Of a stretch of DNA of 64,000 bases, positions 46,096 to 60,759 are shown in pieces (the stretch's first letter is position 1; each line of letters opens with the position of its first letter). The notes under the pieces were generated by a model that worked only from the letters and a program-made list of their open reading frames with translations, did not search any database and had not been told where the DNA came from. The DNA is from Annona cherimola. Lineage: Eukaryota; Streptophyta; Magnoliopsida; Magnoliales; Annonaceae. A program made the translations under genes and the position numbers. The stretch spans positions 57,664,008 through 57,728,007 of the forward strand of contig CM059973.1 in the NCBI GenBank assembly GCA_030490835.1, given 5' to 3'.

Positions 46096-47845
46096 ACATT
46101 GGTCCTGAGTTTGTGGCAAAACTCAAGAGGTGAGGGGGTGAATTGGGTTCTTTAAAAATTTTTTGGTAAATAAAAACTTAAACCCTTGTAAACTTTGTTC
46201 CCCTTGAATGAAAAAGTGGAGAGTAATAGAGCAAATAAAATCACAAATAGCAGACACAAGAAATTATACTGATTTGGGACAATCCTCCCTACTCCACTTT
46301 GCCAAGAACACACTCTTATGTCTTAGGTTCCACTCTTTCGATAGAGATACAGTTAGAGCCCTTGCTCTTTTCTACATTATAGCTCTATGAGGCCTTTATA
46401 ATCACAGCATAAGTAAACAGTGAGACTCACTCCAACTGTATCCTACTTATTTTTACTTAGCCTTGGTCTTCAACACAAAGCCAAGTAGCAAGCAATACAA
46501 TAAATTAAGTTACAAAGAAGGTCTACACGTCATAGATTGTGTAGAAAAAAATCAGCACAGGAAAGAACTCTTGAAAGCTTGAGATTGATGACACATTTCA
46601 ACTCTTGTAGTAATAATGGAGTTCTTCTTAGTAAAGCACTTAATGGACACTTTATTGATTGTAAGAGGGAAGGTGAAGTCTCAATGAATGATCTAATTAA
46701 CACTCAACTCTTTTTACCATGTTTTAAATAGATGGGCAATTATTTTGAATGTCAGAGGGTATGTTGTGCGCATTAAAAGCGACAGCGTTTGAATTTTTTT
46801 GACCGTTATAGTGCAAGAGCTGGAGTCAATTTTGGATGTGACTTCACCCACATTGCATACTGCAATTAACTTGGGGTGCGCTTTCAACTAGGGTATTTCC
46901 TTTTTTTAACTCTCCTTTGAATATAGTGCTCCTAAAGTCCCAACTTAGGTCGACTTGGTCCTCGACTTGACCCAACTCGTATATGGAGTTGACTTCGAGT
47001 GCGACTTCACATGTAGCTTGTCCAGTCAGCGAAAATATGCAACCTCTAAGTAGACTTGACTCTGAAACTTCGCCCAAGTTGCTAGTAAAGTCAACTTGTC
47101 TATATGACTTCACGGCCCATTTGACATCTTGAATTTAATGAAATACATCTCTTTGGCTTCGATCTTCCAAGTTCTTAACTCGAGTTAACTTGGTCTTCAA
47201 CTTCATCCAAGTTGCTAGTGAAGTCGAATTGGCTGTGTGACTTCACTGTTTGAATGAAACTTTGAATTTCATTAAAGATGCTTCTTTGGTCTTGATTAAT
47301 CAAATCTTGCAACTAAGTCAACTTGACCTTGAACTTCGCCCAAGTCACTAGCGGAGTCAGCTTGGGTATGTGACTTCATTTTTGGTATTTAGTATTGAAT
47401 TCTTGCTCGGGTCTTCAAAAACCTACATCAAAGTCTGAGATCGACTTGATCTTCGACTTTAATCAAGTCGCAAGGTGGAGTTGAGTTAGTGTGTGACTTT
47501 GATTGTTCCAACTTGAGTCATTAAGTTTATGTTATCCCTTGAGTTGACTTAACTATCAACTTCGCCCAAGTTGTAATCTGAGTCGACTTGGGTCTGTGAC
47601 TTAACCTGTATGCAGTTCAATTCTTGTAGTTATTCAACCTAAGTTGCATTCTGAAGTCGACGTAGGTATGGACTTGATTTAAGTCAAGTATCTGAGTCGA
47701 CTTTGATATGAGACTTGATTTTCCATGGCTTGGTATTTGAAATTAATCATTCCACTAGATGTGTTAATCCCTTTTAATGCTCAAATATTGATTGTTAATC
47801 ACGAAAACATAGAATGTTCTTGATTTTCTAGTTGAGTTCACAATA
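46096..47845 (-). repeat. 3' LTR of another minus-strand Sirevirus
   Basis: In the minus sense it starts near 47845 and ends near 46097 in a degraded CGGGACCA-type end (plus strand: TTGGTCCTGAGTTTGTGG). Landmarks match the intact LTR: AGGTGAGGGGGTGAATTGGG, CTCTTTTCTACATTATAGCTC, and decayed GTCGACTT repeats (46900-47700). A decayed PPT, CATCAAAAAGGATGAG in the minus sense (47846-47862), lies on its upstream side, so this is a 3' LTR whose internal part continues to the right of the gypsy LTR nest, outside the window. Confidence 0.75.
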
Positions 47846-49821
47846 AGCTCATCCTTTTTGATGATCATGTGAAACCCCATTTTCTTTTAAGCCTAGGAAG
47901 TGTGATGGGCAATTTGTATGAGAACAAAGTGTAAATGAATTTTTAGAAATATTTTGGAAAGGAATTTTAAAAATTTTGAGATACACTGATTCGAGTGGTT
48001 TAAAATTTCTCAACTTATAGGAAAATAAAAATAAATGGAAAATTCGGAACTGATTGGTTCCAAATGTAGGGTTTATATCCATTTATGACTAATTTCATTA
48101 GATCTTAAGCATGCTTAACTCTGATTGAGGTGCAATTTTGTTGGAAGGTACATGCTCTATGATTAAGTGGAAGAGATTAAGCAAGTTGATTAAGTAGGGT
48201 GCTTAAATTTTACCACTTTTACGTGCACTAGAAAATAAAACTGCACTAAATGCCAAAATAGGTAAGGTGTCACTAAATGACAAAAAAATAAGTTCTTCAC
48301 TACATGACAAAGACTTGTAAAGAATTTGAAGTGGCACATGCATTAATGACCCATTTGATGTGTTATTTTGGGATTAATTAGTGATAAGCTTGTATCTTGA
48401 GATGAAAGGCATATTGATGTAAAATTTATAGGGTAAACCTAAGTTAGGGTACCGTACAAGTTGAATAGAGTGGATTATGAGTATTTGATTAGAAAGTTGT
48501 TAAACAACTTGAAATTTCATGAAATGCCTTGAGTTAGTTCCAAATGATCATATCTTAGCCAATATTGATCATTTAAGGATAAAAATTTTTGTGGAAAGTG
48601 AAGGGCACATTTCCTAAGTTATGAATGGTTTTGATTATGTCAAATCTTTTGATAAACTCTTGATTAGCAGAGGGATTATCAAGAAGGGGATTTGCATTAA
48701 TGAGCTTTATCTTAAGAGTCATAAATGGATGAGATAAAGAGATAAAAAGGTGGCAATTATTGCTCAAGACTAAGGTGGCTAGATAAGGTGATAATGGGAT
48801 GATTTTATGAAATGAAAAATGTAAAAAATCACAATTAAATCCAACTAAATGTGGACGTGTTTGGGCAGCGAAAATTGAAGCAATTTTTTATTTTTTACAA
48901 AATGCAAAATGAAGTGATAATGGGGCATAGCTAGAAAAATGATTTGGCAATCCATGAACACATGTAATGTGAAACCGCAATTTTAGGAATGTGTATGAAA
49001 CCCTAGAGTTATAAACCCTAGGTAATATAATGATATTTATATGAAATATATATTAATGATATTTTACAATATATGACATTGGAGGATTAAATAGCTAATT
49101 ATGGAATGTTAATTCGGATGAATAGTAAACGTAAATAGTGCAACGTGAATAGTGAAATGTGAATAGTAAATGTGAGATTAAGGAATATGTTCAATTAATC
49201 ACTTTGGATTAACTTAATCATAAAAGACAAAAAAAGGAAGCTTCCCACTAAAAGACAAAAGAGGAATAGTGATTTTTTTTTAATTTTTTAATAATTTTCG
49301 GATTTAAGGGTGATTTTGAAGAAAAAATAAAGAAAAATTCATAATTTGCAATCCGGACATCGGATTGAGGTGAAATTTTTTATGAATGGCCAAAATCTTA
49401 TGATGAATATGATGAGTGGTCCAAGATCTATCAAAAATCATGAATCAAGAGTCAAGATTAAACATCATTTGAAGATCAACAGTAGCTTTACTTTATCATT
49501 AAATTAGGATTGACTTTTGATTAATTTTAATTAATTAAAATCAGCACAAGGCTCAAGGAGGGCAGGGGCATGGGATTTGGAGCCAAAATCATCCTCATCA
49601 AGAATCAACCGTTGAGATTTAATTAGCTTAAAAATAAGATTTTTAATAAATAAAAAATTATTAATTAAATAGGCTAGCTAGGGTGGCATGAACAGTAGCT
49701 AGGGGGCTGCACATTGCTCAAGGGTTGCTTGGAAATTGCTTGGAAATTTCCTTGGCAAAAATATTTATAATTTAGTCCAAATTCAAGGGGGTAAATTGTA
49801 AATTCATGAAAAATCAAATCC

Positions 49822-49830
49822 TATAAAAGG
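49822..49830 (+). promoter_or_regulatory. TATA box of LTR B
   Basis: TATAAAAGG, aligned with the TATA box of LTR A and followed by a GA-rich leader ending in TGAGGTAAGG. Confidence 0.6.
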
Positions 49831-50744
49831 GGAGCACCCTTGGACGTCCAAGCACACCTCCCACACCCTCCCAAGCTTGAGTAAGCTCACTCCCACGTTT
49901 TGAAGCAAGGGAGAAAGAGAGAGAGGAGGAAAGAGAGAGAAAGAGAGAAGGAAGAGAGGAGTTCTCCACTTGAGGTAAGGGTAGCCTTCCCAAATTTCTT
50001 TTGGGTATTAATTAAGGTAAAACCATGCTTAGATAATGCCTAAGTATGAGAAAATAAGTGTATTTACCATGCCAAATTGAACTTATGCCTAAACATCGAA
50101 ATTTTGGAGCGAAGATAGAGCATTCGAGAAAATAACATATGATATGTGTAAATAATGCTCCAAAATTGCTACATGATGATTTGGGATGAATATTTATGAT
50201 AGTTATGATGTTAGAATAATGATATATTAATCTCATAATTTTTGGATTTAAGGATTATGCTTAAGTGAAATTATGATGAATTTTAGTATATGAAGAAAAT
50301 GATTTATTTGGCCAAGTAAATGATGATAAATTCAAAATTCATGAATTTTTCCATGATATACTAACTGAGAGCTATGTCATGGTATTTTTTTATTTTTGGA
50401 AAAAATGTCAATTTTTGAAATCCATGAACAGTAACCAATACGTTGTGAACAGTAACCTCGGATGATCAGTAACCTGCTACAGTCTACGTGAACAGTAATC
50501 ATGAACAATAACTATGAACAGTGAACAGCGTGATTTTGGGAAAAATTAAGATTTATTTTTATAAGGATGTATGGATTTAATTTTTAAGAATATATGGATA
50601 AAAATCCATATAAGGAGGTAATGACCAAGTATTTATAAAGGGATAACCTCTATAAAAATGAGGTAATATGTGATCATAAAGCATGCATGGAAAACAATCT
50701 AAGACATGGAATAGATGGATAAAATATCCAATTTCCTTGTATAG

Positions 50745-50783
50745 GAAAAGGAAAGGAGAAGGTTAAGGACACGGACTGAGAAG
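50745..50783 (+). other. Candidate LTR microexon (LTR B)
   Basis: TTTCCTTGTATAG, then 39 purine-rich bases, then GTAAGCAAGC. Same length and flanks as in LTR A, with internal substitutions. Confidence 0.45.
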
Positions 50784-53259
50784 GTAAGCAAGCAAACCCT
50801 TTTAAAAATATGTTTTATTCTCAAGTATTTATGAAATGTGTTTAAGGGTGGTCATTCCTATAATGTTTTGAAATGATAAATATTTATGAGTTTTTATGAA
50901 TAGTCATGCCAGCATATTGATATCATGTGATGTTCATGGATATGTGCACATGTATGATGCATAATGAAGAGGCTTTGGTGGAGGTAGAAAGCGGATTAGA
51001 GGGTCCCCCTTCACTATTGCCGAGTCGTATGGGCTGTGTGCCGGCGGCGTCCTCCCAAGAGGTAGAGGCAAAGGAGTGTTATGTGTGAATGAATGCATTG
51101 CATTTTCATACATTGATTGAAAAGGAAAGCATGGATTTGAAATGATATTTTAAAGGGATGGTGCAAATAATTCTCTACATGAGAATGACAAGTCACCTGG
51201 TGTAGGAGGTATATAATTCCGGGAGAATCAAAAGTCATGAATGTAGGAGACCAGGTAGGCTAATCGGGGTAAAGGACGCGAGGTCCCCTTGACGAGGCCA
51301 AGTCAAAGAAGCCAGCGTAATGGACCATGCTATGTGAGATGTTTCCCAAGCTAGCGTACCCACACACGAAGGTTTATGTCAAGAATGGAAATGAAGTATT
51401 TGCACATCCAATATTTATGAAATGATTTTTATGAAAAGATTTCTGTGAATTTGGATCACTTGGTAAGTGTCTTTTATCGAATGGAGAGGAATGCATTTAA
51501 ATGAAAGAAAAATGCTTGCTTATTGAGTTTCGACTCATGTTTTATTTTCCCAACCTCAGACAGGTGTAGAGAAAGCCAAGAGATGAAGGGCATGTGTTGT
51601 GAAACCCCACCTATTTTAGAACCTAGCAAATATAGTTTAAAGCCTGTATCAAGATGGAATTAAAGAAAATAATTTTAAACAAGGTGATTAAGTTAATTTT
51701 CCAAGATTATAATGATAATTATGCACACTAAAGGATGAAACAATGTTTATGTGGAAAGTGCAATTAATTCTATTTATTATTTTATTTATTGATTGAAAAA
51801 TTGATATATTTATATCTTATGATTTACAAGATAGAATGACTTGAAAATTTAAGAGATAGCCTGAGATGGTATGGTACCTTAATCTATGAAGGGTTTACGG
51901 GTGCACATCAGGCATATAAATATGATTCATGAAAGATTTAATTGGATTTTGAATAATTTTATTATTTTGAGAATTTATCACAATTAGGGCTAATAATTAT
52001 AAATGACGATTAAACTAACCATTATAAGCCAATATGGGTCAATAGGATTAAAGTGGCTTAATGATAATTGGAAACTATAAACATATTATGAATAATTATT
52101 TTAATTTTTCATAATTTGGTTTATGAAAATTAAGATAATAATTAATGAGTTAAGTTGAAAAATGCTAGAAAATTCATAACTTAACGCCCATAAGGCCAAT
52201 TGAGATGAAATTTGAAAGACTAGTGTATAATTATGGGTTTAATCATATGGATGGTTTGAATTATAAAAATTATGAAGGAAAAGGGATTTATCGGCTAAGA
52301 ATATATGATATTTTATGAATTAAATTATTTTGCTAATAACTTATCATATATTTATGTTTTTGAGATGAGATTTTTATATGACTAAGCTAAGGTGCATATG
52401 TGACACATGGTGGGAACGCCATGGTGATATGCATTATATTTTAATTTTCTTAATGATAAATATGTAATTAAATTTCCTATGTAATTAGGGTAAATAAACG
52501 GCCATAAATTAAAAGTAAAATTCTATGACATAAAATGCCATAATATGAAGTCAAATTAACGTGCATATTGTGGACAGCAATGTGCATAAATTTTGGACAT
52601 TTATTATTAAATAAAAATATAAAAATCAATATGGAAATACAGTACCTAGGGACGTCCACAACTAGGGAATTAAATAGGCAGATATTTTCAACGGTGGAAA
52701 ATGAAGACAGCAGCTAAATGCAGTGGACGGCAGATTATGTAGGGGAGGCGTCAATTCATTGTAGCAGCAATTATATACTTATAAAATTATTTTTCAGCAG
52801 CCATTAAAAGAATGGACAGCATGAACGTTCATTGGCAGCTATGAAATAATTGGACAAATTATTTAAATGATAAAAAATGGGCAGCAGCAAATTAACGCAA
52901 GGGACAACATGTATGGACATCCATTTTATTTCAGCAGCATGATAAATATATATTAAATATTTTCCAACAGCTATAGGGTGGAAATTTAGGGCAGTAGGTA
53001 GTCCTTAGGGCATGGAAAACTTGGGCAGCAAATAATGCAATCAACGGTCCAGATTTGATGATAAAATGGAGAGGTGGACTCTCAATCTGTTTTCAGCACT
53101 TTAGATGGATGAATGCATGAATTCGGTGGCTTGGAAAAAGGGGCAGATTTGAGCTTTCTTATAAATAAGTAATGGAAGCAATGGAAATGGCTTTAACGAG
53201 ATAGGGAGAAGAAAAAAAATAAATGGAAAAGGCAAGGGGCAGCAAAGGACGTTCAACTG

Positions 53260-53700
53260 CAGGTATGTTGCTAAGCTCCTCCATTTTTATTCCCTGCTCA
53301 AATTTATGTCCAGCCTGTTGCCATAAATATTTTTTTATGCTTTCATTCCATGCTCCCTTTACATCCAGCAATTCATGGAGGGAAAAAAATATTTATCCAT
53401 TTTAATTAGACGTCCAAAATTCTAGGTATGTTGCTGAATTTTTATTTATTCATTTCCTGCCCAAAATCATGTCCAGCAGTATGATATAAAAAAAATTTCG
53501 TATTAATTATTCCTGCCCAAATCTACATCCAGTAGGTATGTGGTATTAAATTTTTTATATATGTCATTTACTTCATGCCCAAATTCACGTTCAGCAGGTA
53601 TGATATATAAAAAAAAAATTTCATATTATTTAATTCATGCCCCAAGTAACGTTCAGCAGTATATGGGAAAAAAATAATAAATATATTTATGCTATGATAA
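53260..53700 (+). repeat. Diverged tandem array in LTR C
   Basis: About five or six units of roughly 60-80 bp share a CCTGCCCAAAT..A.GTCCAGCAGGTATG core followed by AT-rich filler; cores lie near 53261, 53424, 53535, 53595 and 53650. Several cores contain AGGTATG, like a splice donor. Confidence 0.65.
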
Positions 53701-54692
53701 TTGGACGTCCAACCTGCATAAGAAAAATATGTATTTCATGCCATTAAATTTAACGTCCAAACTGCATAAAGAAGAACATGAAAATTCTGCCAATTATGGG
53801 GACGTGTAATCTGGATGAAAGGGAGGAGTTTCTGGTTATTTGACTTAATTCAATAATTAAATAATTGTTATATGATGAATTACTAGCTCCAAGGGTTAAT
53901 GAATTAAAAATATTTGATATATGGGTATACCTTCAAGTGGATGCCTAAATTATGTATAGGTTTAAGTTTATGTTATATTTAAGTTTCAAAAATTTTATGT
54001 GAATTTAGGGTATTATGAATCATAAACAAGCCCTACAAATGGTTATAAGAATGGTTGATGGATAGCACCTTAGTTATGTATCGTTAAGGTTCAAATTTCA
54101 TAAATGAAATTTGGAAATATGAGAGTATATAGGGCTGTTTTGGAAAAAGGGGGTAAATTCCAGAAATTTTGATTTAAATTAACTTGCTATAGATTCCATA
54201 TAAACCCTTAAGTTGATTATAAGAATTGTTGGTTGATAATTCTTGTATATGTCATGCAAAGAAATGAAAGGGTAGGAGTAATATATGACAACTGTGTATG
54301 TATATGTGGCTAAATTGAAATAAATTACCCTTTCAAAAATTTAATGTGAACTTGGCTTGCTAAAGGTTGGATACAAGCTATTTGAATAATTTCATAAGAT
54401 TAGAACTCTAAACATGGTGATTAAATGGAGCAATAAACAATCACTAAGTTGTAAACGTATGTGGTTGTTAAAAAGATGAATATAAATTCAAAGAGTTGAA
54501 TATAAGCAAGTTCCTTGAAAATTTAAGTGAATAAATACCTTAGACGTGGGTATTTAATAAAATAAATGAGTCATTACTATGCTTATAAAACTAGGTACGT
54601 AATATGTCACTATTGAGGAAAATGAATATTAATGGTTCTTAAAAAGGGTATGTATGGTTGAATAAGAAATATGGATAATCATTTCAAATAAA

Positions 54693-54973
54693 GGGTGTGT
54701 TTGGTAACAACAAGAAGTTGTCAAGTTAAAACTTTTCAATCTAAAACTTTTCACTATCCACAACTACTCTATTTTTTAATCATTTCTTCACATTTTTCGA
54801 TACAACTATCCTACTTTTTAATCATTTCTACACAATTACCAACACAACTAACCTATCTATTTCAACTTTATCCTATTTATTCCTCATCATTACCCCTATT
54901 ATATCATATCATTTGACAACTTCTCATCTCTACAACTTTTCATCAAAAGTTTTATTCATTCCCAAACACACCC
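54693..54973 (+). mobile_element. Tourist/Harbinger-like MITE, copy in LTR C
   Basis: 281 bp with ends GGGTGTGTTTGG and CCAAACACACCC (a perfect 12-bp TIR), flanked by AAA (54690-54692, 54974-54976). Same length and orientation as the copy at 3380-3660. Being inside C, it moved after C inserted, or came in with C. Confidence 0.9.
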
Positions 54974-55877
54974 AAAGTTTTGATAAAAAAAACTTGTATA
55001 TTATAGGATATGAAAGGATATCTTGAGTAATTTCAAGAAATTCCTACGTAAAATATAAGTATAGAAGGAAAGGAATAACCCATGTATTAAATTTTATGGA
55101 TATGTGGTTATAGGTGAATACAAGTGCTAATGTCAAAGAAAGAATGATATAAAGTTAGCATGTTATAGATCATATGGGATTAAACCCATGTGACACGTAT
55201 ATGTGAAGGGAAGGAAAAAGTGAGGAATGGAAAGCACAAAGGATCGACTCAGGTAAGCAAGCAACCTTTTGAAAATATTGATTTCATTTGGAAAGTCGAA
55301 ATGATTATAAATGCTTTTTAATGACGCTTTAGATAGTATTTTCAAATGCTATTTTGTTATTAAATGTTGAAATGATTTGAACATGTATTATTAAGATGTT
55401 TCAAGATTGCTTACAAGGTAAGTAAGCGAACCTTCGTGAATGTTGATTTTGTTTCAAGTACATGTATTGTTGATTTTAAGCTTTGCTTGCAGAAAAAACA
55501 AATTTAATACTTAAAAATATGACTTTAATGAAAAGTCTTAGCATTGCTTCAGTATAATCATGCTTAAATTTTAAAGGTATGATTTTATTCCATATTAATG
55601 ACATGTTTAAAGGTGGTTTGGCTAGGTAAGTTCTTAGAAATGCTATTTCAAAGGCAATTATGATAAAATAGTTTTTAATTCTCTTTCAAGATGATATTTG
55701 AAAATAAACATTGGGAATTCTATTCCTAAAGGGTTTTGAGAAAAATTATATGATTTTTCATATAATGACATTTGTAAATAAATAGGGCATTGAAATGACT
55801 TATAAATGTTTTAAAATAATTTATATCGTTGCTTTGAAATGAATTATCAAAATACTTTCAGTCTCTTTGAAGGCTGA

Positions 55878-58800
55878 TGTGAAACCCTAATCGGAGTAGA
55901 AATCATGTATATGCAATTGATTGATTCATGTATGAATAATATTTAAAAATGAATTATTTGTAAATTTTATGACTTGTTGCAGCTAGGTCATTTGTTATGA
56001 ATGTTGTTTGAATATATCCATTCCAGACAATGTGGGATAATATGATTGAAGTAATATAATGGGGATGGATAAATGTTTGTATGCCATGAAAAAAAATTAT
56101 TAAATTCCATAATGAAACAAATGGAGATAAGGAGGCTAATCATGGAGCCAAGTTAAGAAAATATTGGAAAATTCATAACTTGATGCCCTTAAGTCGGATT
56201 GAGTGAAAATTTAAGTGGAAGCACATAATTTTGTGCTTAATCACATGAGGAAATTAGATTATGAAAATTTTTATACAAATTGATCATCACCATTCAAAAC
56301 TTAAAATGATCATAACTTGAGCTAGGAAGATCGGATTGAGATGAAATTTGAAATGAATGGTTAAAATTATGAGATTAAGGTTATGGGAGGATTTGATCAT
56401 GAAAATTATGATAGAAATAATCTTGCAAAAAATTGGGATTAGTGGTTTTGATTTTTCAACCCAAAAAGTGATTAGCATTTATGTTGAAAATGAGTAAAAT
56501 AATCAAATGAATAAAGACAAATTTGAGGTGTCAAAAGGAGGTAATTTGTAGGGTATTTTGTGAATTACTAATAATGGAAAAATTTCTGCAATTATCTCAT
56601 AATTAAATGCTCAATTAAACAGTTTAATGGAGAATGGGTGATGTGGCAGTTGGGAACGTCCAAACAGCCCATATAATGGCATTTTGTGAAATATTTTTTT
56701 TATAAAATCAATACCCAAAGTCAACTATGAGTTAATGAGGATAAATATGAATTAAATTAAAGTGAAAATTCGGATTAAAAAGGGGCAGATCTAGACCGTT
56801 GAGAGAAAAAGGAAAAATAGACAGCAGCATATCTCTTGGATGATGTGGGCAGTTTAGCAGCCTTATGCATATTTTATAATTTTTTAAATTATGCTAAAAT
56901 GACCCTAAATGACCTACACTACTAGGTAATTAAATGAATAATTAAATAAAGCTGCATCATAATAAATATTGATAAGATAAGTTGCTGAAAATAGGGACGT
57001 GTACAGGCAGCAAAAATGGAGAAGAAAAATGAGGACCCTTCAAGCAACTAGAAATGTGATTTTTTTAATTTTTAAAATTTTTTAAATGCATGAATAATTA
57101 GCCTAGGTAGTAGGGTATATAAATATGCATAAAAAAGCTGCAAAATTCGTTGAAAAAAAATGGAAAATAGAAGCTATTGTGGACGTGATCTGGTGGACAG
57201 ATTTGAGATGCTTAAATGCATTGGATAATTAACAAATTATTAATTAAGAAAAAAAATAATTTAAATGGTTCACAAGTTGCCATGTCAGCTAAGGGGATAA
57301 AAGTGCATTGGAATGAGCATAGATGAGGTGGCAAGTGGGATCCACTAGCTGGAAATTTCCAGCTGTTGTTTAAGAAAGGAGGAACGTCCATATGCATAGA
57401 TGGGGACTTAGAAAATTTTTAGCATTTTGAGCTCCGATTTCTAGCAGCAGCACACGTCCCCTCTTCCACCACCTTTCAAACCCAAAAACAAGAGAAGAAA
57501 AAGGAGAAAGAAAAGAAAGATTTAAGTTGAGGAAGCTTACTTGAGAAGTGGAGTTGAGTGCTACACTATACAAGTAAGTGTATGTTTGTGTTGAATGATT
57601 TTAATCTATTGTTTCAAACTAAATTTATGGGATGTGAATATGATTCATAATGAATCCTTTAATGAATATTTATGATGCTTTTAATTAGGGTATTTAATGA
57701 AAATATAATAACAAGTAATGCAACTAGGAGTTAGATGTAAGAAGGAAGTGATTAGTGTGATGTATGAGCTTCTACACTAGCCTAAACTTGCTGAAATTTG
57801 TGTTTAATGTTGCTGTTTTATTAAATTGATATAATCACATGATAATTCATGTTTTTATGTTGAATATATGTGAAATTTAGCATGATTTATGAAGTGTAGA
57901 AGGAAGGTTAGTTAGGATTACTCTTAAGACTCGAAATTCACGTTTAACTGTTGAAAATGATATATGAAGTGATTCAAATAAATTATGGATAAATTGTAGG
58001 GTAAAATGTCCTAAATGTAGGGTACTTTGGATGTGAAAAGGGACCATGCATGGACTGCCCAAAATCGGAATTTTGATGGTTTAATGGTGGACGTCCAAAG
58101 TGGTGTAAATGTGTACCCTTCATACATAAAATGTTGCTGTTTGCAAACAACTTATGTATGTAATTTTAATATGTTAAAATACCTTGAATTTAGGTTATGA
58201 AAACTGGGATTAATTTCTGTAATCAAGTGGTTAAAAATCTGTTTAGAATGGAGTATTAAAAGAGACGTTTAAAGATTGGAAATCGGATATCAAAGTTGCT
58301 GTTTTTGGAACTTTGAAAATAGTGGATTAAAAATTTATAGAAATGCACTAAATAAGTGTTAATTAAGGTTTATAATCATGCTGAATTGGAAGCCAAGTTG
58401 CTGATTTGAAAAATTTTAAGGAAAACATGAATTAGGTGTAAGAAATGGACATATGTGAAATAAGGAAATTGATAAAATGATAACTAAGTTATGTGAAGGG
58501 CTAATATGCAAAAATGCATAAAAATAAGATGAAAAAATGTGTAATATATTTCTGATTTGATAATCTCAAAATTTGAGATTAATCTATGGGAATTAAATAC
58601 GTGGTATAATGAAGGATTGATATACATAAGTATATGATGTATGTACACCCGACTTGGAAGTTAAGCGGGTTATGATTATTTATGAAAATGGGTTGGAAAA
58701 CTAAATAAATGCAAGCAAATGAAATTTATGTGAATATTATGTTATTCTTTCATAGGCAAAGGAAAAGAAAAAGTCAATCCGGAAAGCTCTCACGAACAAG

Positions 58801-59857
58801 GTAAGCAAGTCAATTTTCTAAATGAATTTTTATTTATTAAATTTCTTTGAAATAATTGTAAATGATGTTTTAAATACTTTTATTGATTTAGCAAATGTTA
58901 GTTGAAATTTACTTCTAAATTTTTAAGGATGGTCATTCCTTAGTTCACTATGTATTGAAAATTGATTTATATAACTGCTTTTTGATTGATGAAAATTTTT
59001 GTCCTATGATATTATGTGTGAAAAATCATGCTAGCATGACATGGATAAATTCATGTGCATAATGCATAAGGTTCACCTTAAAGGAATAAGTGGACCAATT
59101 GTCCCCCTTTGGTGTAGCCGAGTTGCTAAAATAGGCCAAGGGCTGGTGGCGCCTCCCTGGATAGGAGAAGATGAGGATAGATGGTCGCCTAGCTAGCCTC
59201 CATCCTAAGTGATCAAATGCATTCATCACATTATCATTATATATTCCTGAGGGGGTATAATGTTGCTTTCCATAATGATTATAAATAAAAGATTTCTGCT
59301 CCGCAGGTAGTTGATCACTTGATAAGTGTCTCTACTAAATGGAGAGAAACATTTTTGTTGAAAAAGGTTACTTTTGAAATGTTTTGCTTAAAATTTTTAT
59401 AAAGCTTGCTTATTGAGTAAACAACTCACGTTTTCGTTTTCCTAACCCATAGACAGGTGAAAGAAGAGACTCGGCAAAGAGTAAAGGCAATATCATTAAA
59501 GCGAGGAAAAAATATTAACAATTTTATGATATAGAAAAAATCATGTTGAATGAATGTAATTATGTTGATGTTTTGTGTTGACGACTATGTTTAATACATG
59601 CAGTGACATCTGATTTAGGAGAATGTTAAAATGTCTCTAGAACATCATGTTTTGCTATATGTTGAATGGTTGGAAATGACCCAGTTATGCATGAGATGCA
59701 ATTATGAGGAAATAAACTCCTATGAAAATATATTTAATTGGATAAATATCCGTTAAAAACCCGCCGTGTGACAGGGCAACAATCCTTATCACGTTTACTA
59801 GTCAATAACGATCCCGAGGTAAGGCTCAGGATGTGACGCTCGGGTTGGGGCGCCACA
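55878..59857 (+). mobile_element. Gypsy-type solo LTR D, nested in C (3980 bp, duplication GCTGA)
   Basis: It begins TGTGAAACCC, ends TTGGGGCGCCACA, and is flanked by GCTGA at 55873-55877 and 59858-59862. It holds one copy of each family block: a donor-like CAAGTAAGT (57571), an AG/45-nt/GTAAG block (58756-58800), the GC-rich island (about 59085-59200), CACTTGATAAGTG (59311) and CTTATTGAGTAAACAACTCA. It is the innermost and so the youngest LTR of the stack. There is no internal coding region. Confidence 0.92.
58756..58800 (+). other. Candidate LTR microexon (LTR D)
   Basis: TTCTTTCATAG, then a 45-nt purine-rich block ending AACAAG, then GTAAGCAAGT. Confidence 0.4.
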
Positions 59858-60759
59858 GCTGAAATACTTTGAAAAAATGTCTTTCACTTATATGTTTCTT
59901 TCTAAAAGAATTTTAAGAATGACCCACTCGACACTCGATGTTATAAAACGATTTGATGACTATTTTGAAATTCAAAAGATAGTGCAAACGTTTCTCTACA
60001 TCAATGTGGAAAGAATGGTATGTGGACGAGGCATATAATGCCAATAAAATGGAAGCTGATGTGTTTGCTTATCCTTGGTTCAGAAAAAGCCCAGAAAAGG
60101 GAATAAAAATATTTACAAGAAAAGTCTATTCTTTTCAGTTATTGAAATATTTCGAAATCGGTTTACAAGATGATGCAAAAATGGTTTATCAATAAACAAG
60201 AAATATTCTTGAAAATGACGTTTTCTCAAGTATTATAAATATTTTGTAAAGTTGATTTATTAACGTGTTTTTAAAATTCTTTAAGGGTGGTCATTCTAAC
60301 CTTATTATTTGAAGACGATTTATGAAAATATTTTATTTTTGAAAAATAAATATGTCCAGTTCTCAATTTGAGATGGACTCAGTCTGAGGACTACAATGGA
60401 TCATGATATCAAGTTTTTATTGGAAAAATCACATGGATTTAAGATTGTATTAATTTTAAAAAATCATGATAGCATAACGATGCGAATACAAATGAGTGTG
60501 CACAGGAACCACATACTAGGCCCATGGTGGAGGCGGTTGCAGACCGAGATGGTTGCATACCAAGGCCAACCTCTACCTGTGGCCAAGTCGCTAAGGGAAA
60601 GTAGGAGGCCGGCGACGCCCTCTCTGAAATGGGAGCAGGATCATGGACAACCGCCTAGCTAGCGGTGTAGTCACATGAAGGGTTTCTTTCCTATGGAGGG
60701 ATGATCACTTGGTAAATGTCACCTAACAGAGGGTTAGAAACATACATGCATATCATTTA

